Below, one piece after another: positions 51,150 through 61,042 of a DNA stretch of 64,000 nt; positions within the stretch are counted from its first letter, which is position 1; each line of letters opens with the position of its first letter. The stretch covers positions 1,844,001 to 1,908,000 of the forward strand of contig JAYJMM010000124.1 in NCBI GenBank assembly GCA_037349105.1, written 5' to 3'. Position numbers and translations under genes: made by a program. Below the pieces are notes generated by a model. It did no database searches and was not told the DNA's origin. It worked only from the letters and a program-made list of their open reading frames with translations. Source of the stretch: Limnomonas spitsbergensis. Taxonomy: Eukaryota; Chlorophyta; Chlorophyceae; Chlamydomonadales.

Positions 51150-51905
51150 CACCTCTGGGCCATGGAGGAGCTTGAGCGGGGGCCAGCGGACCCCAAATTT
51201 AGAGAGGTAGCAGCTGACGGACAGCGTTAACTCGTTACAGAGGTGTTTGCACTTGTTGAAGCAGCCTGCGAGCAGATGCAGCTGGACGCAAGCGGTAGGG
51301 GGGACCCCAGGGACCCTACCACTGGGCACAGGCCTGCGGCGACCTAACGCGCCTGGTTTCAGCCCACGGCGGGCGCCAGTGCTGGCGCAAGCCAGGAGCT
51401 CCACCAGCACGAGGGAGTGTGCTTGTATGTGCACAAATTTGCGACTGCGGCTCAGCGCGATGAGCACGGCTGACACCAGAGGACGGCGCAGTGGTCTTCG
51501 GCAGCGAGAGGCACGTTGCAGCCAACGATGCTGGTCAAGGGGTGATGGCGAGCATGTAGAGGATGCACTACATGCTTGCTTAAAATGCCCTAGTGTCAGG
51601 AAGCAGTTACGGGAGTGGGGGTGGGCAGGTCCCCCCAGGCGGTGCCACAAACTTCCACCAGCTGCACCAGGCTGAACTGAGGTGGGATGCACTTGCTTTT
51701 GTGAATGTTGTTGTAGGCATTGTTGAGGGCCAGTTTCTAAAGGAGCTGAGGTGTCAGACTTGTTTGCCTTTCCGGCCTTTCCTTTTTTCGTTTTTTCCTC
51801 TTCCTTTTAGTTTCTTCTTTTCTCCCATCTGAGCGGTTGGGCGCCCACGCGGCCGAGCCTTCTTGAGTAGGGCCCAGAGGTGTAACTACATTGGTCGAGA
51901 GGAAA
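51150..51905 (+). mobile_element. 5'-truncated LINE with C-terminal CCHC region and 3' tail
   Basis: This is the end of a non-LTR retrotransposon. One frame reads SAMSTADTRGRRSGLRQREA followed by CSQRCWSRGDGEHVEDALHA and CLKCPSVRKQL (to about 51620). The Cys, Cys, His and Cys residues fit the CX2-3C...HX4C zinc region that follows reverse transcriptase in LINEs, with a longer central loop. Upstream, another frame reads EVFALVEAACEQMQLDASGR, conserved in the copies at 52316-53245 and 59300-59575, with stops and a frameshift. The 3' end is T-rich, then gggcgcccacgcggccgagc, ttcttgagtagggcccagag and gtgtaactacatt. That tail is the dispersed repeat found at seven or so other places. No reverse transcriptase core is present, so the copy is dead. 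Confidence 0.7.
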
Positions 51906-52315
51906 AGAATGTTAAGTGTGTCTGGAAGGGAGGTGACTGTTGGGTCTGGGGGAGAAGACTTCGCAGACTTTTGCATGTGATGCTCTCTTGGACTGTAAAA
52001 TTGGGAGGGAAGACTTGTAGACTCTTGCTCCGTGATCCTCTGTTGGACTGTAAAAACTTCACATCGGATTCGGTACATTTTCATACAATTTTCATCACGG
52101 CCCAATGAAAGAATCTATGCTCCCGCCGCCCACCCGGCTGATGCTGGTTCTTTTTCCCAGGCCATCTTGGTGAGGCTTTCCTTGTCGCACTGCCTGCTGG
52201 CTCTTATAGAAAATGCAAATGGGCGGGGGGCTGGGTGGGAACGGTGGGACGGTAACTCCTGCAACTGCACTTGTTCCTAGCTACCTACATTACTATCTGC
52301 TACCCACACACTGTG
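51906..52315. other. Spacer with a ~53-bp duplicated segment
   Basis: Two similar segments, agacttttgcatgtgatgct...ggactgtaaaa (51966) and agactcttgctccgtgatcc...ggactgtaaaa (52019), lie side by side; each ends in a TGTAA. No exon is supported. Confidence 0.45.
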
Positions 52316-53245
52316 GGTCATTGACATATTATCTCGGGGCCCTGCTCAAAAGGGCTTGGCCGCGTGGGCGCCCAACTGTCCCGTCAGGAAAAAAGAAAAG
52401 GAACTTCAGGTAAGAGGAAAAGAAGGAGAAGAACACACAGGAGAAAGAATAACCCCCCCCCCCAAAAAAGGGAAAAGGCAGCCCTAAGTATCCCTGCCTC
52501 TCTCAAGCCTATTCCCCAAGAAGGCAAAGAAAAGCAACAAATTAGGCTTCAACAATGCTCACTATGTCTTTAACAAGAGTCAGAGCCTCCCACCCAAGCC
52601 TGCCCCAGTACCGGAACTGTTGAAAGTCTGTGGCGCCCTCCGGCGGGCCTGTCCAACCTCTCTCCCGAAGCCTCTCCTTCACGCTAGGGCAATGGAAGCA
52701 AACATGCAGCGCATCCTCCACATGTTCACCATCTCCCCTTGCCCAACACCGCTGGCAGCAGCGTGTCTCACGTTGTTGACCGCTCTGCCGTCCTCTCGTG
52801 TCAGCCGTGCTCACCGCACCGAGCCGCAGCCGTGAGTTCGTGCATACACAAGCGCACGCCCTATTGCTGGTGCGGCTCCGTCCTAGCTTGTGACAACACG
52901 GCGCCCGCCATAGATTGGAACCAAGCGCGGTAGGCGGCCGCAGACCTGTGCTCGGTGGCGGGGTCTCTGCCAGTCGCCTGAAGCTGCACCTGCTGGTAGG
53001 CTGCGTCCACTAGGTGTAGCACCTCTGGGACAAAAAGGTCAGAGACTGCCTCACACAGTTTGGGGACAGCTGCTCCTGCTGCCATGAGTGGGCTGTCTTA
53101 CTGTGCTGCAGGTGCCACCGCTGCGTTGTAGAAGCGGAGCACGTGCTGCGCGGGCACGCCTTTACGGTACCTAGGGATCCGCTAAACATTATGAAGGATT
53201 GGAAACCACACGTAGTTCTTACTTCTTGCTTCTCATCCCCCAAAC
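52316..53245 (-). mobile_element. 5'-truncated LINE on the minus strand, with CCHC region and 3' tail
   Basis: Read on the minus strand this is a sister of the copy at 51150-51905. It has a conserved segment PEVLHLVDAAYQQVQLQATG then RDPATEHRSAAAYRAWFQ (53085-52861). The zinc region follows in a different frame (52814-52542): MSTADTRGRQSGQQRETRCC, QRCWARGDGEHVEDALHVCF and HCPSVKERLRERGW. Both copies change frame at about the same place, which suggests either a shared old defect or that the family reads that part in the second frame. The tail (52541-52316) has a G run, a pyrimidine stretch and gggcgcccacgcggccaagc, ending gataatatgtcaatgac. No reverse transcriptase core is visible. Confidence 0.7.
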
Positions 53246-53999
53246 ATTGCTACTTACCGGTATGAGGGAAGGCGAAGCCCGTCTACATGACAGAACTGCC
53301 GCATGCTTTAACTACTGTAACCGGGATGGTTTAGTACCACTGGTGCTCTTGAAAATTTGAAACATGACTAGCCATATTAGACTAGGACGTGTGAACCGAT
53401 CCGAGCGCCTTATCTCAGCTGGCGATGATTGTTGGAAATTTGGAATAAGGGCTGCTTTTGTGTTTATGCTCAGAATTTAGGGGTTGGGCGCTCGGTTGTT
53501 CGGGCAGCCACACATTTTGAGAAGACCATGCAAAAGTGGGCCGAGGCTGGGCAAAACTTGTACGGCGGGCATTCATTCCGCCAGTGCGTTTGAGTATCAA
53601 CACGTGCGTGCACGTCCATTGATCCATGGCCGGAAACGACCACCGAGTTGGGCTCTGCTACGAAGAGGTCGTGACGGGGATCCCCTGCGGCCAGGCCTAC
53701 GTATGTACGACATATTGGGATACCGCGGCCGCTGTTGCTTTCCGTTCTTCACATGGAAGTTCGTAGCCGGCCTGCAGCAGCGAGGCGTCGTCATCAACGA
53801 TACCAACCACTCACTCAAAGCCACACTTTTGAGCATATTCTTTCTTCCTTCGCCTGCTGGCGCTGCCATGCCTCACGACCAGATAGAGCTCTCAGCTGTA
53901 GATTCCAGAGTTCACCGACATTGCAGCTAGCCGACCAACTTGTGGCAACGAACATATATACAGTGCTTTAGATCCGTGCCACGCCGATGCGCTAGCTAC
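53246..53999. other. Region upstream of gene C
   Basis: No supported gene. An open frame at 53484-53930 on the plus strand has no recognisable pattern. A short NLYGGHSFRQC peptide near 53550 faintly recalls a tyrosine-recombinase box but is followed at once by a stop. The promoter of gene C should lie here; no clear TATA element was identified. Confidence 0.4.
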
Positions 54000-54180
54000 A
54001 TGTCTCGTTTATTTTCTTGCTTCACTCCGCGCCGAAACAGTGTTCAACAGCGGAATGCTGCTGCATCGCCAGCAGGCGCTACAGGGAGCACTGCGCAGCA
54101 TGCTGAAAGTCTCACTGCTGCTGTCCTCATGAAGCTAGGCGGCAAAAGCGCAGAGGTCGGCTCCGAAGATACCGAGCAAG
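54000..54180 (+). CDS. Gene C, first exon: N-terminus of a coiled-coil protein
   Basis: Starts at the ATG at 54000 and reads MSRLFSCFTPRRNSVQQRNA, a Ser/Ala/Gly-rich stretch, then VLMKLGGKSAEVGSEDTEQ, to the donor gagcaag|gtgagaac. It is 60 codons plus one base. The only matching partner is the exon at 56286, whose first two bases complete the split codon as Ala. The two exons give 416 residues and end in a stop, so the gene looks complete. The N-terminus (hydrophobic residues, Cys-7, then Arg-Arg) could be a lipidation or membrane-contact site, but that is a guess. The frame is open 60 bases further upstream without another ATG. The intron is 2105 bp and contains a hairpin-forming repeat and a pentanucleotide array. 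Confidence 0.78.
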
Positions 54181-54407
54181 GTGAGAACTGAATATCATTG
54201 GGGCCAGGGCAGAGTTTTCTTGCTTGGATATGGTACTAGGGCTATGGGTCGAGATGAAGGTGGCAGAATACTTTGAAGGCTGTGGGGGGCAATGAGGCTG
54301 GCTGTAAAGTGTAAATGCCAGGTGGACTGGACGGTGCTAACTTTGAGCCCACCTATGAAAAGCCAGAACAGGAATATCGAGCCAATTAGCCAAATACCAG
54401 TAACCTG

Positions 54408-54640
54408 CCTTGATAGTGGTGAGGGTGCTCAGGTAGAATAGAGTAATCTGCCTTGGTAGTGGTGGTGTCGCCCGGGTCGAAAAGGGTAACTAACCTTGGT
54501 AGTGGTGGTGTCGCCCGGGTCGAGAAGGGTAACCAACCTTGGTAGTGGTGGTGTCGCCCGGGTCGAAAAGGGTAACGAACCTTGGTATTTGGCGAATACC
54601 AAGGCAGGTTAACCTTCTCGAACCGGGCGACACCACCAAA
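54408..54640. repeat. 43-bp direct repeats with an inverted copy (hairpin) in gene C intron
   Basis: About four copies of ggtagtggtggtgtcgcccg, ggtcgaaaagggtaactaac and ctt run from 54408 to 54586. They are followed at 54598-54638 by an inverted copy (caaggcaggttaaccttctc, gaaccgggcgacaccaccaa). The copy at 54499-54541 can pair with the inverted one over about 40 bases with few mismatches, so the intron RNA could form a long hairpin. Confidence 0.85.
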
Positions 54641-55238
54641 AAACGATCATTTGCCTTCAAATGAGTACAGGTATGATACATACAGTCCTTGATTGATTTG
54701 CCGATCTATACCTTTCCTGCTCCACACTGATTTTGACAGGGCCCACCACCAGAATTATTTACCAGTAGTTAAAAATTCCACCCTGTTGGGGATGTATGGC
54801 AGGGGGGCACCCGAGCCTCCCCCTGCCAATCGCCATGCAGGTCTGCCCTTCCCCCCTCCCGGGTGATTGGGGGGGTAAGGAGCAAAGCCCCATCACCCAC
54901 CAATGTTTATTATTCCGCGCAATAACTGCACGCTAGCTTCACACTGGCCTCCGGTCGAATACCCTTGATATATGATATTGAATACCCATGCTGCTTCAGA
55001 TCCTGGCCGCTGGCCGGTCCAGGTTTGGTCCCAATCAGGCTCTTGGCGGCCGCAGGTGGGCCTGCCCATGGTTGCAGCCTGATAAAGAAGCGCTGGCAGC
55101 CCCTGAAGTTTAGAATGGAAACAGTCTTAAGCGAAATATAGGATTGTTACATCGAAAAAGCTTTGTTTTTAAAATTCAGGATCATCGTGCGATGTTGAGA
55201 GTCGCTTGAAATACATCGTAAGCAACATGTGCGCAACA

Positions 55239-55427
55239 GCCTAGCCTAGCCTAGCCTAGCCTAGCCTAGCCTAGCCTAGCCTAGCCTAGCCTAGCCTAGC
55301 CTAGCCTAGCCTAGCCTAGCCTAGCCTAGCCTAGCCTAGCCTAGCCTAGCCTAGCCTAGCCTAGCCTAGCCTAGCCTAGCCTAGCCTAGCCTAGCCTAGC
55401 CTAGCCTAGCCTAGCCTAGCCTAGCCT
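55239..55427 (+). repeat. (TAGCC)n pentanucleotide microsatellite
   Basis: About 38 uninterrupted copies of ctagc/tagcc in gene C's intron. It is perfect throughout, suggesting recent expansion. Confidence 0.98.
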
Positions 55428-56285
55428 TAAATTAAACGCAGCAATCATCAAAAAAACGTGCGCTTGTGCGCGACTGTTTGACTTGACATCCGTCGGGTGA
55501 TCCTTACGCCAGTCCCCGTAGCGAAGCTCGATCCTTGATGCAGAAACGGGTGCTGACAACTGCTGACGCTTTGGGGCCCCAACAGCCACACGTTTCCTGA
55601 GGCCAGGAACCGGCGGAGGAGGAGAATGACGACTATGCTGAGTATTGCTGACCGTTTACTATACTATCCTTGCTAGCATCGAACAAGGGTTTGAACTGAC
55701 TTTTACTGTGCTGCGCAAAAGGAAATTTGATTTTTTTTCAGTGATGCGCGGCGTTAAATTAAATTACTTGCTGCGCGACTTAAATTAAAAGTGAAATTTG
55801 CCGCTGCGCGACCGTTTTTTTAATTATTTTGGCTGCGCGACGGGTAAAAAAAGAAAACTTTGTTGGGGGGGTGCGCGGGCCCCAAGCGGTTCTACAGTAT
55901 AAAGACAATTTGTTAGGGTTTTTAACACGACTGTTACAGTTTGTAAAGGCTTTTAAGACTGGCTAAGAACATATCCTGTGTTCCTTTGCCCTCACCAAGC
56001 ACATGTACATGATGAAGACCGTACTGAGCAGCGACATTGCGGGCCGAACTTGTTGCATATCCCTACCCTGATATGCCCTTAATTTACTGACCTTGCAAGG
56101 CTTGCTTTCTGACATTCTCCCCATGTCGGTCATCCATGCTCAGATCTGAAGTCCCCATCCACCTTCATCAATAACTATGACGAATACCCTGTTATCAATT
56201 ACTATGATAAAAAAAAACTGTAATTAATAAATATGATTGAAACCCCGGTATCATCCCCTTCCCCTCCCCCTCGGGACATCCTCAG
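55428..56285. other. Rest of gene C intron
   Basis: It includes several ctgcgcgac words spaced by AT-rich runs (55460-55850) and a TTAATT-rich stretch, ending in cctccccctcgggacatcct and cag. No exon is supported. Confidence 0.5.
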
Positions 56286-57355
56286 CAGGCACCATCTCCA
56301 CGGGCATGCACTGCGACTTCAAAAAGACAGCCGCAGCTATTGACATGGACGTACAGCTCACGCCCCTGCAAGCGGAGGAGTTGCTGTCAAAAAAAGATCA
56401 GCAGCTACAGCAGCTACATGACACGATCCAAATCCTGGAGCTGGAGAATGCCCCGTTCAAGCTCGAACAGCTTTTGACGGAGAACAAGTTGAAGGTGAAC
56501 AATGTTCAGGTCCAGCAAATGGAGGATCAGCTCCTGCGGGAGAGACAGGATCACCTTAATCAGGTCCGGGAGATTAGGCAGCAGGTCCAGCATAAGGAGG
56601 ATCAGCTCCAGCGGGAGAGAGAGGATCACCTTAATCAGCTGCGGGAGATTGGGCAGCAGGTCCAGCAAAAGGAGGATCAGCTACAGGGGAAGGATAAACT
56701 GCTCCAGAAGCAGCAGCAGGCCATTCAAATTCTGACGAAGGAGAACGAGAGGCTGATTGAGCTGGTCCGCTTCGATCCCATCCAAGACCCGCAGCGAAAA
56801 GAGAGGATGCAACTGGCAGGGCAGCATGCCGCTGACGTCCAATGTCTGATGGAGGAAAAGGAGAAGGTTGAAGGGCTGCTTGTTGCCAGCACTGCCCAGA
56901 TCCAACACCTAGTGGGGGAGAAGGAGAGGCTGGAAGCACAGCACGCCGCCAGCACTGCCCAGATCCAACACCTAGTGGGGGAGAAGGAGAGGCTGGAAGG
57001 GCAGCACGCTGCTAGCACTGCCCAGATCCAACACCTAGTGGGGGAGAAGGAGAGGCTGGAAGCACAGCACGCCGCCAGCACTGCCCAGATCCAACACCTA
57101 GTGGGGGAGAAGGAGAGGCTGGAAGGGCAGCACGCTGCTAGCACTGCCCAGATCCAACACCTAGGGGGGGAGAAGGAGAGGCTGGAAGAGCAGCACGCCG
57201 CCGGCATTGTGAAATTCCAGCGTCTGATGATGGAGCAGGATAGGCTGGAAGGGCAGCACGCCGCGGGCATTTCCGAAATCCAAGATAGGATAAGGGAGGA
57301 GCAGGAGTGGCTGGACGGGCCTCATGCCACCGGCATTAGGAATTCGTACTGGTAG
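56286..57355 (+). CDS. Gene C, second exon: coiled-coil protein with tandem 21- and 25-residue repeats
   Basis: The exon follows gggacatcctcag and runs 1070 bp to a TAG at 57353-57355. After joining exon 1 the protein has 416 residues. Residues about 75-190 of the whole protein are Gln/Glu/Leu-rich with two near-identical 25-residue units (KEDQLQREREDHLNQLREIG type). From about residue 210 there are eight 21-residue units; five are almost identical (STAQIQHLVGEKERLEAQHA plus A, alternating EAQ/EGQ), and the flanking ones have drifted. The 63-bp DNA unit is nearly identical between copies, so expansion is recent and keeps the frame. The whole region should form a long rod-like coiled coil; a structural or cytoskeletal role would fit but is inference. 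The acceptor is cagcag, and both AGs are in frame, differing by one Ala. A TGTAA lies 43 bases past the stop. Confidence 0.85.
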
Positions 57356-57398
57356 ACTCTGAATGATTTAAGCCGTGTTGGAAGCAGTACATGTACTG

Positions 57399-57403
57399 TG
57401 TAA
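57399..57403 (+). promoter_or_regulatory. Candidate polyadenylation signal (TGTAA) for gene C
   Basis: The motif occurs in tactgtgtaatcaac, 43 bases after the stop codon, where chlorophyte poly(A) signals are often found. Support is positional only. Confidence 0.42.
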
Positions 57404-57447
57404 TCAACTAATCATACACTCGTACTGATAGTCATACTGTTACTTAT

Positions 57448-57835
57448 GAATACAGAGCCGAACGCAGGGAGTCATACTTCTAGGTGTATTGGTTTTATAA
57501 ACAGTACTGGTAATTGTGTGTATGGAGCTGTACGTAAGGAGTTGTACTTCTAGGTGTACTGGTTTTATATACTGGTAAATGTGAGTACAGCTCTGTACGC
57601 AGGGAGTCGTACTTCTAGATGTACTGGTTTTATATACTGTACTGACAACTGTGAGTACGGAGCTGTACTCACTGAGTTGTACTTCTAGGTGTCCTGGTTT
57701 TATACACTGGTCTATGTGAGTACGGAGCCGTACGCATGGAGTGTTACTTATAGGTGAACTGGTTGTATACACTGATAAATGTGAGTACGGACCCATACAC
57801 AAGGAGTGTTACTTTTATGTGAACTGGCTTTACAT
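57448..57835 (+). repeat. Six imperfect ~64-72-bp tandem copies after gene C
   Basis: Units carry gtgagtacggagctgtacgc-like, ggagtcgtacttctaggtgt-like and actggttttatatactg-like parts. Divergence between copies is 10-20% by eye. They could lie in the 3' untranslated region or just beyond it. No coding support. Confidence 0.88.
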
Positions 57836-58095
57836 TGGTGCTAGTTAGAAGCCGCATGGCGTATGTAGCAAGCCGTGCATGTAACCGTATTGGTAGTCTA
57901 TTTGTAGTCGTTCGCATGGAGTCGTATGGCACTGGTAGCTTTAGATGTATTGGCAGTCAATGGATTTTGGCTCCGTAAATATAGCCGTGGCCGTTTGGCA
58001 GTGACAAGCTTGATTTTGGTAGTGATGGGGCTGTTTGCATTGCGTTGTAGCTACCGACCATAAGCACGCCACACAGTTTACTTTCCGTCTCCGAA
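57836..58095. other. Unassigned spacer
   Basis: No exon, RNA gene or strong repeat was recognised between the ~68-bp repeats and the LINE-tail array. Confidence 0.4.
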
Positions 58096-58425
58096 ATTCT
58101 CTGTTGGGGGCCCATGCGGCCGGGCCTTTTTGAGCAGGGCCCAAGCGGGGCCGAGCCTTTTGATCAGGGCCCACGCGGCCGGGCCTTTTTGAGCAGGGCC
58201 CAAGCGGGGCCGAGCCTTTTGATCAGGGCCCACGCGGCCGGGCCTTTTTGAGCAGGGCCCAAGCGGGGCCGAGCCTTTTGATCAGGGCCCACGCGGCCGG
58301 GCCTTTTTGAGCAGGGCCCATGCGGGGCCGAGCCTTTTTGAGCAGGGCCCACGCAGCCAAGCCTGTTTGAGCAGGGCCCACCCGGCCAAGCCTTTTTGAG
58401 CAGGGCTTGAGAGGTGTTCCGTCAT
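58096..58425 (+). mobile_element. LINE 3' tail with an internal ~30-bp tandem expansion
   Basis: The segment gggcccacgcggccgggcct plus ttttgagca of the LINE 3' end is repeated about ten times, alternating with a gggcccaagcggggccgagc plus cttttgatca variant. It then ends in gcagggcttgagaggtgttc and cgtcattga, the normal LINE end. So a single inserted tail seems to have expanded after insertion. Minus-strand open frames here are by-products. Confidence 0.75.
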
Positions 58426-58860
58426 TGACCGACCATGGACTTGATGATCGTTACCCGCTGGACAGTGCAAAAGCTTTACCTTTGTTGTAGTGCTGCTTTT
58501 ATTGCACGATTTTTGCATGTTTCATCGCAGGTCAGGTGCTACGCATGCACTTGGCTTGCCTGAGTCGCTCGTATGTGGGGGCTCTGTCGCTTCCCAAATT
58601 CTTCATGCCCTATGAGAGGTTTGAGGGCTATGAGGGGGGGGGGGAGGGATTGGGGGGGGCACCTGTGTGCATTATAGACGGAAACCTTGAATTAGAGTAA
58701 TGAAGTTCAAAGCCGGGTGAACTGTAACAGCTTGTGCACTCCTGATATCCAGACAACAATAAAACAATTGCCTAAAATTCGTCTGTGTTCATTCCGCTGC
58801 TTCGTCTGAGCAGGTCGGAGGTCGTTGTTTTTAGCCGCAGCTCAGCCCACCAGGGTTTGT
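58426..58860. other. Gene-poor spacer
   Basis: It contains G runs near 58637-58660 and otherwise nothing recognised. Confidence 0.4.
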
Positions 58861-58922
58861 ATCAATGACGTTACACCTCAGCGCCCTGCTATAAGAAGCT
58901 TCTCGACCGCTTAGGCCTCCAC
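58861..58922 (-). mobile_element. Short LINE 3' tail remnant
   Basis: atcaatgacgttacacctca, then gcgccctgctataagaagct and tctcgaccgc, is the reverse complement of the LINE 3' end with several changes. It is possibly the end of the copy at 59300-59575. Confidence 0.5.
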
Positions 58923-59299
58923 GAATTGGTTGGGTGTCAGGGTTCGGTGTAAGCCCCGAGTGACGGTGGCAGGCCGGGGCTGCAGCCAAATCATCACACA
59001 CACTTTGAGGAAGTGACAGATCGGCAGTGCACTTCTTCTAGCATCAATGAAAGCAGGTGATTCAAATTCGTAGATACGTGAAGGTCGATTGAGAAAACAC
59101 GAAATCAGGTCCAATGGATGCTCAAAATACTCGGGATACCGGCGGATAACGATACTCAAGAACCTTATGCAACTCGGGATAATGGGTTACATGACACCAA
59201 AGCGCATGCTGCCTAGCCTAATGGTACTCAGGATACCGGCGCTTTGCGGCTTAGCGCCCTTACGGTCTGGGACCCAAATTTGATCCTTGGGGCGGGTCT

Positions 59300-59575
59300 T
59301 AGGTGTTCCTCCAGATATACACGGTACTGATACAGAAAAAACCCATCGACTGGTGCGTCCCCTTGCCTGCGCCAACACGTAGACTAAAACCAGGTGCGGT
59401 AGGCCGCCGTAGACCTGCGTTCAGTGGCAGGGTCTCTAAGGTCCCCTCGGCCAGCTGCATCCGGCTGTGCCCGCTCGTATGCTGCATCAATTAGCGCTAG
59501 CACCTCTGGGACAGGCAGCGGCTGCAGGTCAGTTGCTGTCTGACGCAGCTTGGGGGGTGGCTGATGCCAATGTAT
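59300..59575 (-). mobile_element. Degenerate LINE fragment (third copy of the conserved segment)
   Basis: Read on the minus strand, one frame gives LPVPEVLALIDAAYERAQPD, AAGRGDLRDPATERRSTAAY and RTWF, closely matching the conserved segments of the other two LINE copies. It then meets a stop and diverges; the CCHC region is not found where expected (58920-59300). It is a broken, 5'-truncated remnant. Confidence 0.65.
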
Positions 59576-60764
59576 ACCACATTATATGATGCCAATTATC
59601 TGCATTGGACACAAGGAAGAGAATGGCAAGAGAGCAGCATAGATATTGTCGTCAACTGACGCATAGATGTTCTTACGAAAACGTGCAATTTTTAAAGACC
59701 CCCCTTACCTTTTTGTAGCCCCCCCCCCTTGGACCAAACGAAACATATTTTTACCAGTTTGGGGAAGCTCTTATCAAGCTGTACGAAGTTGAAAAATGCG
59801 ATTTTCCAGTTGTTATTTGCCCCCCCCCCCGTTCCCTACCCCTTTTCTCAATCGAAGAGTTGAGCATACGTGGTCAAGCCGTTTTGAGCAGGCGGCGGAT
59901 GGGTGATCTAACATCATTCAATGGTTGTGTCTGTGGGGCGTCAATAGGTGTCTCCTTTTCTGTCGCCCCTTCAAGATGGCAAAATGCAGCCGTAGCTGGT
60001 TGATAACGAAATTGCACGGCTGGGCACAGCGCAACAGACCGCTACATAGTGGTACCTGCTTGTTGGGGTGGTTGTAACGCTGGTGGCATCCATACCCTGA
60101 GGTTGGGGGATGGAACACGCCACACATTCTTCTCTCCACCCACCTAGAACGCCGGGTTCCAAGTTCCTGACCCCTCACATACGAGGATGGCATGGCTACA
60201 CCATGATCTTGACAGTGCAAGGTAGCTGGAATTGAGCTTAGTCAGTCCAGGCGTTCAGCAGGGCCCAGCGGTTTCGCACCGTTTTAAACTTGCTTGTTGG
60301 TCGAGGAGGACTTGACCGACACACAACGGAAGAGAAGACAACCACAAGCACTAGCAATCACAAACAGCATTTCTATGACAGGCTGGAATCAACGCCCCGG
60401 CTCTCAATCGTTCAATAGGGTTGTCCTACTCCCATGTTCTGGAATAACACATAACAGACTCCCCCGCCACGAGGCCCCCACCGCCCCGAGACCCGTCGTC
60501 GGGTTCCGTGAAAGGCCACCGGAGCGGTGCACCGAAGGTCAGATGGTTTTCAGCATCGGCCGGCGGGAGTGGCGTACTGTGCTGACAGAAAAAACTGCAT
60601 AAAGCGGAATCCAATGGATTAATTTTATGTAACGCTATATCAAGGCGAGTTGGGAACAACGTCAGGAACAGAAAAGTGCGTGCAAGAAGACAAAAAAAAC
60701 AGCCAGCTGCGTCGCGGGTCTCAAGAGAGGGACCCTTAGAGGACCGTTGGAGTGCAGAATGATG
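59576..60764. other. Gene-poor region downstream of the IF-3 gene
   Basis: Several C runs (59699-59735, 59820-59850) and short open frames on both strands without recognisable pattern. No exon with good borders was found. Confidence 0.4.
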
Positions 60765-61022
60765 AGCGTTGCCAGGCAGCTGCCGGGCGCCGTATGCCGC
60801 TGCCGGGCGCCCTATGCCACTGCCGGGCGCCGTATGCCGCTGCCGGGCGCCGTATGCCGCTGCCGGGCGCCCTTTGCTGCTGCCGGGCGCCCTTTGCCGC
60901 TGCAGGGCGCCCTATGCCACTGCCGGGCGCCGTATGCCGCTGCCGGGCACCGTATGCTGCTGCCGGGCGCCGTATGCCGCTGCCGGGCGCCCTATGCCAC
61001 TGCCGGGCGCCGTATGCCGATG
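60765..61022. repeat. 20-bp GC-rich tandem repeat, about 13 copies
   Basis: The unit is tgccgctgccgggcgccgta with variants cctatgccac and ctttgctgct. It lies just past the stop of the minus-strand IF-3 gene, so it may be in its 3' untranslated region. Its self-complementary ggcgcc core could form small hairpins. Open frames on both strands are repeat by-products. Confidence 0.93.
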
Positions 61023-61042
61023 CTCGAGCCGGATGCAACCCG

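Noticed and set aside
53484..53930. 148-codon frame, and a GHSFR peptide suggesting a tyrosine recombinase (DIRS/Crypton-like)
   Set aside because: The GHSFR-containing frame stops within a few codons, no catalytic Tyr or second Arg box was found, and the 148-codon frame shows no family pattern.
60258..60300. Possible further LINE tail (cagcagggcccagcggtttc)
   Set aside because: Similarity is limited to the gcagggccc word and lacks the gtgtaacgtcatt end.
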